Of a stretch of 64,000 bases of DNA, positions 44,359 through 53,057 are shown piece by piece. The notes under the pieces are model-generated. The model was not told where the DNA came from. It saw only the letters and a program-made list of their open reading frames with translations, and did no database searches. Source of the stretch: Lactobacillus huangpiensis (GTDB lineage Bacteria > Bacillota > Bacilli > Lactobacillales > Lactobacillaceae); contig NZ_BPPA01000001.1 in the NCBI RefSeq assembly GCF_019972815.1, positions 310,001 through 374,000 of the forward strand, read 5' to 3'. The stretch's first letter is position 1; every line of letters starts with the position of its first letter. Both the position numbers and the translations under genes were made by a program.

Positions 44359-44676
44359 TTAATCAGTGAAAATTTCTTTTGCCAAATCAAAAGCAGACCA
44401 AGCCTTCGGCCAGCCGCAATAAAATGCCAAATGAGTAATCAGTTCGACCATTTCGTCTTTCGTAATGCCGTTCTTTTTTCCAATAATCATATGTGATTTA
44501 AGTTGAGGAAAAGCTCCTTGTGCCATTAATGCGGCACAAGTAATTAAACTACGGTCACGTGCAGACAACTTGTCCTCTCTTGACCAGACTTCACCAAATA
44601 AAACATCATCATTCAATTCTGCAAACTTAGGTGCAAAATCACCTAAATTATCTCTACCGGCTGTTTGCTTTTTCAT
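44359..44676 (-). CDS. carboxymuconolactone decarboxylase family protein
   Basis: A 105-residue all-helical protein of the CMD family (RSLITCAALMAQGAFPQLKSHMIIGKKNGITKDEMVELITHLAFYCGWP). It lacks the CxxC of the AhpD subgroup; a single Cys is in LITCAALM. Such stand-alone CMD proteins accompany cupins and oxidoreductases in stress-inducible operons and probably detoxify reactive small molecules; the reaction here is unknown. It starts three bases after the cupin gene stop, so the two are coupled. Confidence 0.85.
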   Translation of the reverse strand: MKKQTAGRDNLGDFAPKFAELNDDVLFGEVWSREDKLSARDRSLITCAALMAQGAFPQLKSHMIIGKKNGITKDEMVELITHLAFYCGWPKAWSAFDLAKEIFTD

Positions 44677-44679
44677 TTT

Positions 44680-45093
44680 TTAATCCTCCAATTTTTCATA
44701 TTCTTCATCTGTGACTGGCTCCAGCCATTTTGGTGTTCCCGCAGTGATAGCAATATGCGCAAACCAACTATTTTTGGTAGCACCATGCCAGTGCTTAACA
44801 CCATCGTGAACAACTACTACATCTCCCGGATGTAATTTACGTGCAATCTTTCCTTCTTCTTGATACCAGCCTTCGCCAGCTGTAGCTAATAAAATTTGAA
44901 AGCCGCCCATATGTTGGTGCCAGTTGTTACGACAACCCGGTTCAAAACTAACGTTTGAGACGCTTACGTTAATCTTAGGATCATTGACCAAGCTTTGCAG
45001 GTAACTCTGGCCAATAAAATATTTTTGATAAGCAGTATTCTTTTCACCCAAAGCAAAAATACCATTTTGCACATCATCTTTGTGATCGTCCAT
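44680..45093 (-). CDS. cupin domain protein
   Basis: A 137-residue single cupin barrel. The first motif, GCRNNWHQHMGGFQILLATAGEGWYQEEG, keeps two metal-binding His, and the second, PGDVVVVHDGVKHWHGAT, adds more His. In many bacteria a cupin of this type is fused or paired with a CMD protein, as here. GGAG precedes the ATG. It is the first gene of the pair, behind a MerR-type promoter. A metal-dependent isomerase or oxygenase-like role is possible but unproven. Confidence 0.87.
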   Translation of the reverse strand: MDDHKDDVQNGIFALGEKNTAYQKYFIGQSYLQSLVNDPKINVSVSNVSFEPGCRNNWHQHMGGFQILLATAGEGWYQEEGKIARKLHPGDVVVVHDGVKHWHGATKNSWFAHIAITAGTPKWLEPVTDEEYEKLED

Positions 45094-45124
45094 ATTGATT
45101 CTCCTTTACCTGATTTATACGATT

Positions 45125-45155
45125 ACTTTAGTACTTAATGTGTACTTTAAGTCAA
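45125..45155 (-). promoter_or_regulatory. MerR-family type promoter of the cupin/CMD operon
   Basis: On the minus strand TTGACT and TAAAGT are 19 bases apart, two longer than optimal, and the spacer carries the dyad AGTAC-N7-GTACT (45130-45146). Overlong spacers with an internal dyad are the hallmark of promoters activated by DNA twisting by MerR proteins. No merR gene is in the window. Confidence 0.7.
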
Positions 45156-45221
45156 GTTATTTTAACAGTAATTATGAGTTAAATTACAGTTATTAATAAT
45201 TAGTTATTGTTTTGTGAATTT

Positions 45222-45240
45222 GTTATTTTTAAAAAATAAC
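45222..45240. promoter_or_regulatory. AT palindrome upstream of the first flavoprotein gene
   Basis: GTTATTTTT-AAAAAATAAC, symmetric but for one central base, next to a TAAAAT -10 candidate. It may be a regulator site, but AT-rich palindromes arise easily in such DNA. Confidence 0.3.
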
Positions 45241-45262
45241 GTGATAAAATTAACTTGTTAAA

Positions 45263-45276
45263 TGAAAACGATTTAA
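45263..45276 (+). promoter_or_regulatory. cre-like site before the first flavoprotein gene
   Basis: TGAAAACGATTTAA fits the catabolite-response consensus TGWNANCGNTNWCA except for one base near the end. The same near-match recurs at 48319 before another flavoprotein gene. Confidence 0.45.
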
Positions 45277-45293
45277 TTAATGAGGAGATTACT

Positions 45294-47096
45294 ATGATTT
45301 ATCATAAAAACTTTGAATGGGATGCAAATTATGATGTTGTTGTCTTAGGCTTTGGTGGTGCTGGTGCTACTGCAGCACGGTTTGCAGCTGACCATGATGC
45401 TAAAGTACTGCTGGTTGATTCGGCTCCAGAGGGTCATGAAGGCGGTAATACTCGTTATTCAGCTCAATTAATTGGTTCTGGCGATGACTTTAATGAAATG
45501 AAAAAGTATTATCAAAAACTAACGGCGCCAATGGAACTTGACGAAGACATGATCGATACCTACGTTGAGGGGATGGTTAATACACCGCAATATGTTTCCC
45601 AGTATTTAGGAGTCAAACCTAACAGTGCTAAAGAATATGCGCCAGATAAAAGTTATGCTTTCAGAGAATTTCCTGAGTTTGAGGGTTCAGAGTCTTATGA
45701 CTTTACCACTGTCACTAAACATTGGTTTGACGCTTCTTTATGGCAAATTTTGAAGGAGCAGGTAGTTAAGCGGCAAGACCAAATAGATGTTTTATATGAC
45801 ACACCTGCTGTAGAACTAATTCAGGATCCAGAAAGTAAAAAGATCTACGGTGTGGTCATTAAACGCGACGGCAAACTATTAAAAGTGCAAGCCAAGAATG
45901 GTGTCGTCATGACGACTGGTGGGTTTGAAAACAATCAAAGAATGATTGAAGACTTTATCGGGGCAAAAAGACTGGCACCGTTAGGTACCCTTTACAACAA
46001 AGGTGATGGTCTGAGAATGGCTCAGGAAGTTGGCGCTGACTTTTGGCATTTGCACAACTTTGAGTCTTTGGGTTTGCTTCATGGCATGGCTTTTGCAGTT
46101 CCAGCGGGCCAGCGTGGTCGTTTAATGTTGGGAGCTCAAAATGAAGCTGTTTCTACCGGTAGTGTTTTTGTTATAGGTGATGATGGTACCAGATACTTTA
46201 ATGAAGCAGAAGAAAATCGTCACGGTCACATCAAGAATCACGGCCAATGGAAAATACCACTAAACCAAGAACACCCATACTTGATTTTTGATGAAACCAA
46301 AAAGCATGAATTAGATAATGATAAAATTATTGGCGATTACAAGCCGTACACAGAAAATGTTATCAAGGCTGACTCTGTTTCAGAATTAGCCGATAAAATT
46401 GGGGTTGAACCGGCAGTTTTGTCTGATACTCTCAATCGTTTTAATAAAGCATGTCAGGAACAAGACGATCCCGAATTTAGAAGAGATCCAGCTACTTTGC
46501 GTGAGTTTGACGGTAATACAATTTATGCCGTCAAATTGGAGCAGACAATGCTTAACACTCAAGGTGGTCCAAGAAGAAATAAAAATGCGGAAATTTTGGA
46601 TACCAGAGGCAAAGCTATCCCTAATCTTTATTCAGCTGGTGAACTTGGCGGTATCTGTGCTAACCAATACCAAGGCGGCAATAACTTGGCAGAATGTTTG
46701 ATTTGGGGCAAGATTGCTGGAGAAAATGCGGCTAAACCAAAGGTTGATGAAGCAACCGATGCAGCAAGCGGTGCTACTATGCATGAAAAGCATTTAACTT
46801 CAGATCTTAAACATGAAACCTATGAAACGGAAGAGAACCAATACATTGGTAAATCTACTAAAGGCATGGGTGATGAAATAGTTGTACGGGTAACTGTTGA
46901 TGAGCAAAAGAACCTAAAGAATATTGAAGTTTTGAAACAAGCTGAGTCGGATGACTATGGTTTGAAAGCCATTAAGACTCTGCCTTCTAAGATGGTTCAG
47001 GAAAATACTGTTGATGTTGATGCAGTCAGTGGTGCTTCGAGTTCATCACGTGGTCTCAAAGACGCAGTTAGGGATGCGCTAAGTAAGATAAAATAG
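45294..47096 (+). CDS. FAD-dependent reductase with C-terminal FMN-binding domain
   Basis: A 600-residue cytosolic flavoprotein of the fumarate reductase/FAD_binding_2 superfamily. The dinucleotide motif is LGFGGAGATAA (residues 19-29). The FMN_bind domain (about 515-600) has the ApbE-type site DAVSGAS with acceptor S582; a second such motif, DAASGAT, is at 489-495 in the linker. The capping domain keeps an Arg after RYFNEAEENR, but where fumarate reductases have HTMGG it reads LNTQGG, and the later catalytic Arg (ANRLGG) is Gln in ANQYQGG. So the substrate is probably not fumarate; an unsaturated carboxylate is plausible. GAGGAG precedes ATG 45294. Followed by a terminator and the LysR gene. 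Confidence 0.85.
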   Translation: MIYHKNFEWDANYDVVVLGFGGAGATAARFAADHDAKVLLVDSAPEGHEGGNTRYSAQLIGSGDDFNEMKKYYQKLTAPMELDEDMIDTYVEGMVNTPQYVSQYLGVKPNSAKEYAPDKSYAFREFPEFEGSESYDFTTVTKHWFDASLWQILKEQVVKRQDQIDVLYDTPAVELIQDPESKKIYGVVIKRDGKLLKVQAKNGVVMTTGGFENNQRMIEDFIGAKRLAPLGTLYNKGDGLRMAQEVGADFWHLHNFESLGLLHGMAFAVPAGQRGRLMLGAQNEAVSTGSVFVIGDDGTRYFNEAEENRHGHIKNHGQWKIPLNQEHPYLIFDETKKHELDNDKIIGDYKPYTENVIKADSVSELADKIGVEPAVLSDTLNRFNKACQEQDDPEFRRDPATLREFDGNTIYAVKLEQTMLNTQGGPRRNKNAEILDTRGKAIPNLYSAGELGGICANQYQGGNNLAECLIWGKIAGENAAKPKVDEATDAASGATMHEKHLTSDLKHETYETEENQYIGKSTKGMGDEIVVRVTVDEQKNLKNIEVLKQAESDDYGLKAIKTLPSKMVQENTVDVDAVSGASSSSRGLKDAVRDALSKIK

Positions 47097-47106
47097 TAGG
47101 TATTGT

Positions 47107-47140
47107 TAAAAAGGGTCATTAATATTAAATGGCCCTTTTG
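47107..47140 (+). terminator. terminator of the first flavoprotein gene
   Basis: AAAAGGGTCATT pairs with AATGGCCCTTTT (one mismatch). Confidence 0.7.
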
Positions 47141-47244
47141 TATAGTTCAAAACAGTAACTAATAGGACAGTCTTTTTTAAGTATGTTAATTTTTAGTATA
47201 ATATACACAGGAAGAAAATTTTGCTAATTTGATGAGGTAATAAA

Positions 47245-48156
47245 ATGAATTTCACTCAATTACGCTGTTTTATTAAGGCCATAGATAATTCCAGTTTTAC
47301 TATCGCCGCAGAGCGCTTAAATTTTTCCCAGTCGGCAGTTTCTAAAAATATTAAGGATCTCGAGGACACTCTGGGAGTAACTTTAATCAATCGTGCTCAT
47401 CACCGTATTTCCTTAACAAGCGCTGGCAAGTATTTCTATCGTGTTGCTCGCAATGTGGTAGATGATATGGATTACACGGTAGCATACTTGCAAAGCAAAA
47501 AGAATGACCCTGAAACACTTTTAAGAATAGGAGTCTGCGATACACCATTTGAACAAAAAATTCTGCCAATTTTTTTACGAAGACTGCGTGAATCTGGAAG
47601 TAACTTGAATATCCAGTTTGTCTTTGTACTCAATAATTCTATTGGTGAACTTCTCAACCATCACGTTGATTTATGTGCAATTGCACGAGAAGATGTTGAT
47701 GTTGTTGAAGATATTCACTTTGAACCAATGGTTCAGGGTAAAGTGGTTGCTGCTTGTCCGAAAGGTTCTCCTTTAGCAGAAAAATCTAAAATTTCTATTT
47801 CAGATTTAATTGATCGTGACGTATTTTTGCTTGATCCTAACAGTACTTTAAACGTGCAGTTGAATTTTCAAACCGCTTTAATCAATAAATTAGGTATGGA
47901 ACATATCAAATTTGTGCAAGATTTCTTGGCCATGGATATTTATGTTAGAGGTGGCTGGGGTTATGGCATTTTGCCTAACTTTATTGCGGATTATCAATCA
48001 GAGGGAATCAAGTATATTCCCATTGATTATCATGATATTTCACCATATGGAATTGCATACATGGAAAGCTTTACTAACGACTCTGTACTTGAAAAAGTGG
48101 CCAGTACATTGAAAAAAGCAATAAACGAATATTTATCTGAGGATAAAAATAAGTAA
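47245..48156 (+). CDS. LysR family transcriptional regulator
   Basis: A 303-residue regulator. The N-terminal winged helix is typical: MNFTQLRCFIKAIDNSSFTIAAERLNFSQSAVSKNIKDLEDTLGVTLINR. A substrate-binding domain fills residues 90-300. It lies between flavoprotein genes, all on the same strand, and is the likely activator of the cluster; in L. plantarum a LysR protein (HcrR) governs a similar flavoprotein set for hydroxycinnamate reduction. A TATAAT box is at 47197 and the gene has its own terminator. Confidence 0.92.
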   Translation: MNFTQLRCFIKAIDNSSFTIAAERLNFSQSAVSKNIKDLEDTLGVTLINRAHHRISLTSAGKYFYRVARNVVDDMDYTVAYLQSKKNDPETLLRIGVCDTPFEQKILPIFLRRLRESGSNLNIQFVFVLNNSIGELLNHHVDLCAIAREDVDVVEDIHFEPMVQGKVVAACPKGSPLAEKSKISISDLIDRDVFLLDPNSTLNVQLNFQTALINKLGMEHIKFVQDFLAMDIYVRGGWGYGILPNFIADYQSEGIKYIPIDYHDISPYGIAYMESFTNDSVLEKVASTLKKAINEYLSEDKNK

Positions 48157-48180
48157 TGCACAAATAAAATTTGTTTTTGG

Positions 48181-48226
48181 AATGCTTGTAATCAGCATGT
48201 AAACGTTGATATTACAAGCATTTTTT
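48181..48226 (+). terminator. terminator of the LysR gene
   Basis: AATGCTTGTAAT pairs perfectly with ATTACAAGCATT and is followed by T6. Confidence 0.85.
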
Positions 48227-48318
48227 ATTTTGGCTTTTTAAACTGTTATGTTCTGTATTCCATTTAGTAATTCTTAATTCTAAAAATGGTGCATTAATTC
48301 ACTTGATTCATAGTATTA

Positions 48319-48332
48319 TGAAAACGGTTAAA
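48319..48332 (+). promoter_or_regulatory. cre-like site before the second flavoprotein gene
   Basis: TGAAAACGGTTAAA, one base off the cre consensus, about 30 bases upstream of ATG 48362; the same element in nearly the same place as before ATG 45294. Confidence 0.45.
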
Positions 48333-48361
48333 GGATTTGTTTAAAGAAGTGAGGTATAAAA

Positions 48362-49846
48362 ATGGAAAATACTTATGATGTCATTATTGCAGGTGCAAGC
48401 AATTCTGGCGCTATGGCAGCTTGTGCTGCTGCTGAAAAGGGAGCAAAAGTTCTCCTGATTGATAAGCAAGGAAGTTCAAGATTTTTATTCCGTTCATTCT
48501 TTGCTGCGCTGGACAGTAACGCCCAAAGAAGAGCAGGAATTAAAGTTGATAAAGCTAAACTAATGAACTTTTTAACCTTGTTCTTCCAAGATAATGTTGA
48601 TGAACGTTTATTGTGGACTTGGGCAAATCATGCAGATGAAACTGCCAATTGGCTTGAAGATAATATTTTGAAACCAAATGGTGGCGTTTTGAGACCACAA
48701 AAGGATGCCCACTATGAAACTGTTGTTAATACAGCTTTCAATACTGAGTTAGCAATTGCAACACCTGATAATGGCTGGGCTCATTATGGCGATTGGGTAA
48801 TTGATAAAGTTAAAGAATTAGGAGTAACCCTTAAATACAACACTAGATTAGAAGAATTAGTGACAGATGATAGTGGTGCAGTTACTGGTGTAATTACTAG
48901 TGATCGCGGAAGTGGCGAAAAGATTGAATATAAAGCTAATAAGGGTGTCATCATTTGTACTGGTGGTTACGGTGCCAATGTTGAATTAATGAAGAAATGG
49001 GATCCACTTGGCTACAAGAAGAATGTTTATTCCGATGGACCTCGTGATGATGGTTCAGGTATTCTTGCTGGTCTTAAAGTCGGAGCCGCTCGCGATGAAG
49101 AACCAGCTGAAATCATTTTTGACCGTGGTGCAGTTCCTGTTGGCACTAAGGCTGAAGACCATTATGTCATTGACTTTAAAGATCCAGGCTACTTCTGGAT
49201 GGGTGCTTATCCACTACTAAAAGTTAACTTAAAAGGTGAGCGTTTCGGCAACGAAAGTGTTCCTTACCAATTTGATATTAATGCGATGGCTAAGCAACCA
49301 GGCTACCTGGAAGCACAGATTTGGTCAGAAGATACTATGGATCACTTGGCACAATTTGATACTCAAGGTTGCTCTCGTTTAGGCTGGCCTGGTATTTACA
49401 ATACTGAGGAAAACAAAGAAGAAATTCAACGCAGAATTGACGACGGCCTAGTTAAGAAAGCAGATACGATTGAAGAATTAGCTGAAAAATTGAACCTGCC
49501 AAAGGATACATTAGTTGCAACTGTAAAACGTTATAACGAGATGTGCGCACAAGGCAAGGATACAGACTTTGGTAAAGAAAAGTTCAGATTATTCCCAGTA
49601 GATAAAGCACCATATTATGGCGTCATCATGGGCGGACGCTTACTTGCTACTCTGGATGGATTACGGATCAATACTAAGATGGAAGTCATTGACAAGAATG
49701 GTGATCCAATTCCTCACCTTTATGCAGCCGGTAATGCCAGTGGTGGTTTCTTCTGGGGCAGTTATCCAGATAGAATTCCTGGCCTTACTTGCAGTCACGC
49801 CCAGACCTTTGGTCGTTTAGCCGGACAATATGCTGCTGAAAATTAG
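48362..49846 (+). CDS. FAD-binding flavoprotein of the fumarate reductase superfamily (no FMN domain)
   Basis: A 494-residue FAD_binding_2 protein. The N-terminal phosphate-binding loop is unusual: AGASNSGAMAA in place of G-x-G-x-x-G. The acidic strand end (VLLIDKQG) and C-terminal HLYAAGNASG are normal. The fumarate reductase residues are missing: after GERFGNES there is no Arg, HTMGG is replaced by LLATLDG, and the second Arg is not found; instead WGSYPDRIPGLTCSHAQTFGRLAG ends the protein. It is therefore likely a dehydrogenase or reductase for another substrate. It heads an operon with an MFS carrier and a further flavoprotein. Confidence 0.82.
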   Translation: MENTYDVIIAGASNSGAMAACAAAEKGAKVLLIDKQGSSRFLFRSFFAALDSNAQRRAGIKVDKAKLMNFLTLFFQDNVDERLLWTWANHADETANWLEDNILKPNGGVLRPQKDAHYETVVNTAFNTELAIATPDNGWAHYGDWVIDKVKELGVTLKYNTRLEELVTDDSGAVTGVITSDRGSGEKIEYKANKGVIICTGGYGANVELMKKWDPLGYKKNVYSDGPRDDGSGILAGLKVGAARDEEPAEIIFDRGAVPVGTKAEDHYVIDFKDPGYFWMGAYPLLKVNLKGERFGNESVPYQFDINAMAKQPGYLEAQIWSEDTMDHLAQFDTQGCSRLGWPGIYNTEENKEEIQRRIDDGLVKKADTIEELAEKLNLPKDTLVATVKRYNEMCAQGKDTDFGKEKFRLFPVDKAPYYGVIMGGRLLATLDGLRINTKMEVIDKNGDPIPHLYAAGNASGGFFWGSYPDRIPGLTCSHAQTFGRLAGQYAAEN

Positions 49847-49876
49847 TTTTTATCATAAAAGGAGTTTTTATATATC

Positions 49877-51097
49877 ATGGATGAAAAACAGTTACCTAAG
49901 CTTTCAAATTATAGGTGGGTAATCTTAGCAATAGCTGCTTTGCTTGACGCAATTAGTAGTTACATTCAATTTCAGATTTCTGCTTTAGCTGTCCAAATTA
50001 TGCCAGAACTGCATATTTCACCAGCACAATTTCAAGGTTTATTAATGGCACCAATGCTCGTTGCAGTTTTCTTAAGTATTCCTGCCGGCTCTCTTGCTGA
50101 TAAGTTTGGAGCTAAGAAAATCGTTTCTTTCGGTTTGGTTATCTCAGTACTAGGTGCATACGGTCGCCTTTTTGCTAAAAACTTCGTCACAATGTTTTTA
50201 ACCCTATTACTTTTCGGAGTTTATATGGCTTTGTTAAATGCTAATACTCTGAAAATCTTTGGTACCTGGTTTAAACAAGATACTAATACAGCTATGGGTG
50301 TCTTCTTTGCTTCTGCTAGCGTTGGAATTATGCTTTCCCAAGCTACCAGTTCTTTGTTCCCGACTGTTGAAAAGGCATATATCTTTTCATCAACTGTACT
50401 ATTGGTTTTAGCTATTTGCTGGATGATCTTTGTTAAAGACACTCCTAAGGGTGAAGAGGTTCCACAACCCCAAACAGGACAAGGCAAATCTGAGTCAACA
50501 TTTGAATACTTTAAGGCTGCTGCTAAAAGTAAGAAAACTTGGTACGTAGCTTTAGCCGTTGGTTTTGGTATGGGTGCTAGTGAAGCCTTTTCCGGCATTT
50601 TGCCGCAAGCATTTGCTGCCAGGGGAATGACTCCTGCTGCTGCTGGTGTGGTTGCTTCTGTTGCTACTATTGGTAGTTTAGCGGGTTCACTCTTTGGCCC
50701 AGCAATTATTAATAAGGCCAAAAAGGCAAAACCAATGATGATTGTTATTACTGCTCTTGGTGGTTTGTTAATGGCCATCACTTGGTATATTCCATTAGGA
50801 ATGCCATTAAGCATTGCACTAATCCTTGGCGGCGTATTTGGCGCTATGACTGGTCCTATTATGCAGGCTATGCCAATTACATTCCCAGAGATCGGTCCTA
50901 AGAACGCTGGTAGTGCTGGTGGACTTGTTGGTACAGTATCACTGCTATTATCATTCTTCCTTCCAGTTATCATTTCCTCAATTGCCGGTAAGAACTATGC
51001 ATTAACCTTTGTTATTCAAGGTCTTGTATTTGTAGTGCAAATTATCGTACTGGCAGTTTTACCAGACGCAAACGCTGCTCGTCGTCATGCTGAATAA
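49877..51097 (+). CDS. MFS transporter (NarK/CynX-like)
   Basis: A 406-residue carrier with 12 membrane segments; the loop after segment 2 reads GSLADKFGAKKIVSFG (motif A). It resembles nitrate/nitrite/cyanate-type and organic-anion MFS members. It lies between two flavoprotein genes (30 bases after one and 29 before the other), so it likely imports their substrate or exports their product. GGAG lies upstream. Confidence 0.87.
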   Translation: MDEKQLPKLSNYRWVILAIAALLDAISSYIQFQISALAVQIMPELHISPAQFQGLLMAPMLVAVFLSIPAGSLADKFGAKKIVSFGLVISVLGAYGRLFAKNFVTMFLTLLLFGVYMALLNANTLKIFGTWFKQDTNTAMGVFFASASVGIMLSQATSSLFPTVEKAYIFSSTVLLVLAICWMIFVKDTPKGEEVPQPQTGQGKSESTFEYFKAAAKSKKTWYVALAVGFGMGASEAFSGILPQAFAARGMTPAAAGVVASVATIGSLAGSLFGPAIINKAKKAKPMMIVITALGGLLMAITWYIPLGMPLSIALILGGVFGAMTGPIMQAMPITFPEIGPKNAGSAGGLVGTVSLLLSFFLPVIISSIAGKNYALTFVIQGLVFVVQIIVLAVLPDANAARRHAE

Positions 51098-51126
51098 GAT
51101 TTTTTAAAGTGAAAGGGGTCATTTAT

Positions 51127-52992
51127 ATGACAAAAAAAATAACCGAGAATCCAGGAAAGTATACCGGTTCTGGTCAAGGTAAGGAAAGTCAAATCAACCT
51201 TGAAGTCGAAGTTGACTCAGACAAGATAGTAAATGTTAAACCGTTAGATAAATATACTCCCGACAGTTTGGCTGATAACGCATTTAAGAAAATGGCGCAA
51301 AAAATTGTGGATCAGCAATCAGTCGATGTTGATGTCGTTTCTGGTGCTTCTGAAACTTCACACGGTATTATTGAAGGCGTTAAAGAGGCTCTGAACAAGG
51401 CAGGAGTTGACTTTGATGCCCTTAAAGAAAATGGTGGTCAAACTGCTGGCAAGAAGGAAGAAACTATTGACGTTGATGTTGCAGTAGTTGGTGCCGGTGG
51501 TGCTGGTGTGGCAGCTGCTTTAGCAGCTCGTCAACATGGTGCAAGTGTAGCTTTGTTTGAAAAAACTATTTCCCCACTTGGTGCAACTACTTTTGCTGGT
51601 GGTATGTTTGCCAGTGACAGTCAACAACAAAAAGATCAAAATGCGGTTGTCTCTAAGAAGTGGCTCTATGACGAATACATGGATGCTTCTCAAGGCTACA
51701 TGAACTCAATTCTTGTGCGCCGCATTATTGATGAAGCAGGTAAGACGGTTGACTGGTTAAATGAAAACGGCGCAATCATGAAATTGGTTGATGCTGGTAC
51801 AGGTGGCAGTTATGACCATATTGGCATGCCAGCTACTCTTCATGGTTATCAAGAAGGCGGTACTAAGGCCGTAACCAAACTAATTGAAAAATTCAAGTCA
51901 ATCGGTGGCAATATGTACTTTGGTTTTGCCGGTAAAAAGTTGCTGCAAGACAGTGAAGGTAAAGTTACTGGTTTAATTGCCGAAAGCGATGAAAAAACTC
52001 TTCACGTTAATGCTAAGAAAGTTGTCATTGCAACTGGTGGCTTTGGTGGCAGTCCTGAAATGCGCAAAAAGTATCTTGGCGATGTCAGCACACAAGGTCA
52101 AGTTTTGCAAAACACCGGTGATGGCTTGAACATGGCATGGGATGCAGGTACTGCTCACCATATTAATGGTTCTACTCATTACTTCTGGCAAACTTTTAGT
52201 GATAAAGATATTGGCGAAATGGCTAAAATTGTCGGTCCAAACTGGATGCCTGTCAATGCTTTAGCTGATTTTCCTAACTTGCGTGTTAACAATCGTGGTC
52301 AACGTTATGCCAGTGAAACTCATGCACTAGATTTCGCTGTTCATGGTGCAGAATTGTCAGAACAACCACAACAAACTGAGTTTGTTGTCTTTGACCAGGC
52401 AATGCTGGATAAGATTAAAGAAGGCGGAACTGTCGCAATTGAAGATCACTATGGCAAGTGGAAGAACCATCATCAGTTTTACATGGAATTTAATTTCCCA
52501 ACGGATACTGATGAAAATATCAAGCACGAACACGAAAAGACCGACTTTACTTCATTATTGAATAAACTTGCTTCAACCAATGTTATTTTTGTTGCTGACA
52601 CCATAGAAGAATTAGCTGAAAAGATGGGTGTTGACAAAGATAATTTGGCCAAATCAGTTGAGCAATACAATAACGCTAAGAAGAAAGGCGAAGATGATTT
52701 GTTCTTCTCTGATACTAAGAGAATGATTCCAGTAGAGCAGGGTCCATTTTACGCTGTGAAATTCATCGCTCGTAACTTGGGCACTCTTGGTGGTGCAACC
52801 ATTGATGAAAAAATGCATGCTTTAGCTCCAAATGGTGAACCAGTACCAAACCTTTACGTAGCTGGTGCTGATGCATCAGGAATGTATGGTAAGGCATACG
52901 TTGATTTTGAAGGTGGTACTTTAGGCTTTGCATATATTTCTGGTAGACTTGCTGGAATCGATGCGGCTGAAACTGCCAAAGCAGGTAAGTAG
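51127..52992 (+). CDS. flavoprotein with N-terminal FMN-binding and C-terminal FAD domains
   Basis: A 621-residue protein whose domain order is the reverse of the 45294 protein: an FMN_bind domain at about 1-90 with ApbE-type motif DVVSGAS (69-75, acceptor S75), a short linker, then the FAD domain opening with VAVVGAGGAGVAAALAARQ. The Arg of the fumarate reductase cap is absent (QRYASETHALDF), HTMGG is NLGTLGG, and the last Arg is replaced within YGKAYVDFEGG. ATG 51127 follows AAAGGGG. It is in one operon with the MFS carrier. It probably reduces an unsaturated organic acid or related acceptor with NADH-derived electrons passed through bound FMN. Confidence 0.85.
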   Translation: MTKKITENPGKYTGSGQGKESQINLEVEVDSDKIVNVKPLDKYTPDSLADNAFKKMAQKIVDQQSVDVDVVSGASETSHGIIEGVKEALNKAGVDFDALKENGGQTAGKKEETIDVDVAVVGAGGAGVAAALAARQHGASVALFEKTISPLGATTFAGGMFASDSQQQKDQNAVVSKKWLYDEYMDASQGYMNSILVRRIIDEAGKTVDWLNENGAIMKLVDAGTGGSYDHIGMPATLHGYQEGGTKAVTKLIEKFKSIGGNMYFGFAGKKLLQDSEGKVTGLIAESDEKTLHVNAKKVVIATGGFGGSPEMRKKYLGDVSTQGQVLQNTGDGLNMAWDAGTAHHINGSTHYFWQTFSDKDIGEMAKIVGPNWMPVNALADFPNLRVNNRGQRYASETHALDFAVHGAELSEQPQQTEFVVFDQAMLDKIKEGGTVAIEDHYGKWKNHHQFYMEFNFPTDTDENIKHEHEKTDFTSLLNKLASTNVIFVADTIEELAEKMGVDKDNLAKSVEQYNNAKKKGEDDLFFSDTKRMIPVEQGPFYAVKFIARNLGTLGGATIDEKMHALAPNGEPVPNLYVAGADASGMYGKAYVDFEGGTLGFAYISGRLAGIDAAETAKAGK

Positions 52993-53000
52993 ATTATGGC

Positions 53001-53042
53001 AAAAATCATGTATGAATTAACTGATTTATACATGATTTTTTA
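53001..53042 (+). terminator. terminator between flavoprotein genes
   Basis: AAAAATCATGTAT pairs with ATACATGATTTTT and is followed by T. It lies only 16 bases before the next gene, so that gene may depend on partial read-through. Confidence 0.75.
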
Positions 53043-53057
53043 CTAGAGGAATAAACT

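Noticed and set aside
45211-45232. TTGTGAA half-site resembling a Rex (NADH-sensing) operator before the first flavoprotein gene.
   Set aside because: The second half TTCACAA is absent; one half-site is not enough in AT-rich DNA.
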